Below, in pieces: positions 13,784 to 14,740 of a DNA stretch of 14,740 nucleotides; the first letter of the stretch is position 1, and every line of letters begins with the position of its first letter. The DNA lies in NCBI GenBank assembly GCA_903915615.1, contig CAIWTR010000545.1:1-14740 (forward strand). Direction: 5' to 3'. The translations under genes were made by a program, and so were the position numbers. This stretch comes from an uncultured Armatimonadota bacterium (GTDB taxonomy: Bacteria; Armatimonadota; Armatimonadia; Armatimonadales; Armatimonadaceae). The notes beneath the pieces were generated by a model, which saw only the letters and a program-made list of their open reading frames with translations, did no database searches and was not told where the DNA came from.

Positions 13784-14437
13784 TTAGACCAAGCCTTGAC
13801 GTGCCGCGAGGAGGGCAGCTTCTGCACGGGAGTTGATCTCGAGCTTAGCAAAAATGGATGAAATGTGATTTTTGACGGTTTTTTCAGAGATGAACAGCGT
13901 CTCTGCGATATCTCTGTTACGCCGGCCATGGCCTATCTCAGTGAGAATTTCAATTTCGCGCTCTGTCAGTTGCCTGAAAACACTTAAGTCTGTGCGCTTT
14001 TGCTCTGAAAGCCTCCCAAATTCCGATAGCACACGTAGTACCAGACTTGGGTGGATCACGGCCTCACCGCGGGAAACGGACCGGATGGCCGACATTGTTT
14101 CCTCGGGGGGCGAGTCCTTCAGGACATAGCCTTTAGCACCTGCTTTGATGGCATTGAAGACGCGTTCATCGTCATTGTAAATCGTGAGGATGACGACGCC
14201 AATGTGTGGCAACTCACGGCGAAGCTCCGCGGTGAGGGCTATTCCGTCCATCTGGGGCATCCCGATATCCGTCAACACGACATCGGGTTTACGTGACCGA
14301 GCAAGTGCAAGCGCTTCATTACCGTTTGCGGCTTCGCCAACGACATCGATGTCATCTTCCAAAGAGAGAAGCCGCGAGAGCATGGAGCGCGTCATGGTCT
14401 CATCTTCCGCAATCAAAAGTCGAATCGTTCTTGCCAT
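13784..14437 (-). CDS. NarL/FixJ-type response regulator (REC + LuxR HTH)
   Basis: A 217-residue two-component regulator. The receiver domain (about 4-120) shows the acidic pair in IAEDE (Asp12), the phospho-acceptor Asp57 in VVLTDIGMPQMDG, a Thr in VVILTIYND, and Lys in GYVLKDS. The LuxR-type DNA-binding domain (about 150-210) shows LTEREIEILTEIGHGRRNRD, then SEKTVKNHISSIFAKL and a C-terminal helix. Phosphorylation normally causes dimerisation and DNA binding. I chose ATG 14435-14437 because GGAAGGG lies 7 nt upstream and the preceding gene stops 4 nt before it; a TTG at 14485 would overlap that gene and adds no conserved residues. No histidine kinase is next to it in the window. Downstream lie the ECF sigma and anti-sigma genes. 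Confidence 0.93.
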   Translation of the reverse strand: MARTIRLLIAEDETMTRSMLSRLLSLEDDIDVVGEAANGNEALALARSRKPDVVLTDIGMPQMDGIALTAELRRELPHIGVVILTIYNDDERVFNAIKAGAKGYVLKDSPPEETMSAIRSVSRGEAVIHPSLVLRVLSEFGRLSEQKRTDLSVFRQLTEREIEILTEIGHGRRNRDIAETLFISEKTVKNHISSIFAKLEINSRAEAALLAARQGLV

Positions 14438-14441
14438 GTCG

Positions 14442-14740
14442 TTACCCTTCCAGAGCAGCAGGAAGCTTCTTCCCGTGGATGTCAAAAAGCGGGGACCTGA
14501 TTATTCTGAGACTTTGCAAAACATACGTGATGGCCGTACCCAAGACACCAAATCCATAGATGACGCTTCTCGAAAAGTTGATTGATGATGCATCATCAAA
14601 GTAGCGGGTCGGTACGGATACCTCACCGATTCTAAATTTGAAGAAGATGATTTGCGCAAGCATTTGGTTGTCAAAGACAAAGTCATCACTTGCTTCCTCC
14701 AGCGGGCACGCACGTAACACATCGGAGGAAAACGCTCGAA
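14442..14740 (-). CDS. Glycosyltransferase family 2, C-terminal part (cut by window edge)
   Basis: The frame is open to the last base of the window, so the N-terminal catalytic part lies outside. The visible 98-99 residues match the C-terminal region of polyprenyl-phosphate-sugar-synthase-like GT2 enzymes: SDDFVFDNQMLAQIIFFKFR, then GEVSVPTRYFDDASSINFSR, then a hydrophobic stretch SVIYGFGVLGTAITYVLQSL. Such proteins transfer sugars to lipid or surface glycans. The GTG near 14720 is internal, since codons upstream (RAFSSD) continue the family pattern. The stop is 4 nt before the response regulator start, so the two are probably co-transcribed. Substrate unknown. Confidence 0.8.
   Translation of the reverse strand, partial: RAFSSDVLRACPLEEASDDFVFDNQMLAQIIFFKFRIGEVSVPTRYFDDASSINFSRSVIYGFGVLGTAITYVLQSLRIIRSPLFDIHGKKLPAALEG

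Noticed and set aside
14438..14485. Upstream TTG start extending the response regulator by 16 residues
   Set aside because: It would overlap the GT2 gene, and the added residues are not conserved in the family; ATG 14437 has a good Shine-Dalgarno.
1..14740. Mobile elements, CRISPR arrays, tRNA/rRNA genes, riboswitches
   Set aside because: I looked for transposase motifs, terminal repeats, regularly spaced repeats and RNA gene features and found none that can be supported.

Overview
The window comes from a bacterial chromosome of roughly 50 % G+C with tightly packed genes. I see no tRNA, rRNA, CRISPR array, insertion sequence or phage gene. The gene mix points to a Terrabacteria-type lineage. 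A SteA-SteB(MctB)-GT2-GT4 cluster is typical of Actinobacteria and Firmicutes and their relatives. The RND efflux pump has a lipoprotein adaptor carrying the TolC-contact (RLS) motif, which points to an outer membrane. A diderm such as Armatimonadota or a diderm Firmicute would fit, but this is an inference from gene content only.

Left part (1-5285, + strand): one probable operon with overlapping or closely spaced genes. The order is steA (cell-separation factor), steB/mctB (DUF3186), a family 2 glycosyltransferase, an MraY/WecA-like GT4 membrane glycosyl-phosphotransferase, a YgfZ/GcvT-like folate protein, an unrecognised membrane-anchored protein, and a glyoxalase/VOC protein with its own strong Shine-Dalgarno. 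A perfect 13-bp-stem hairpin (5293-5322) closes it and probably also terminates the opposing ferredoxin gene.

Middle (5343-6062): a [2Fe-2S] ferredoxin on the - strand, and divergently on the + strand a ClpS-like N-degron adaptor. The clpS stop codon overlaps the stop of the next - strand gene by 4 nt.

Right part (14740 down to 6059, - strand): a long run of co-oriented genes. In transcription order these are the end of a GT2 glycosyltransferase (cut by the window edge), a NarL/LuxR-type response regulator, a 60-nt gap with a direct repeat, an ECF sigma factor, an RsrA-like soluble zinc anti-sigma factor, dnaN (DNA polymerase III beta clamp), a 90-nt gap with a large interrupted palindrome, an RND adaptor lipoprotein, an RND transporter of 1120 residues, and a TPR/zinc-ribbon membrane protein. 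Several junctions are coupled: anti-sigma/dnaN and RND/zinc-ribbon both share the A of TAATG.

The most unusual points are the replicative clamp gene translationally coupled to an ECF sigma/anti-sigma pair, an RND pump with two apparent extra membrane segments before its second periplasmic domain, and a zinc-ribbon membrane protein coupled to that pump without a ribosome binding site of its own.
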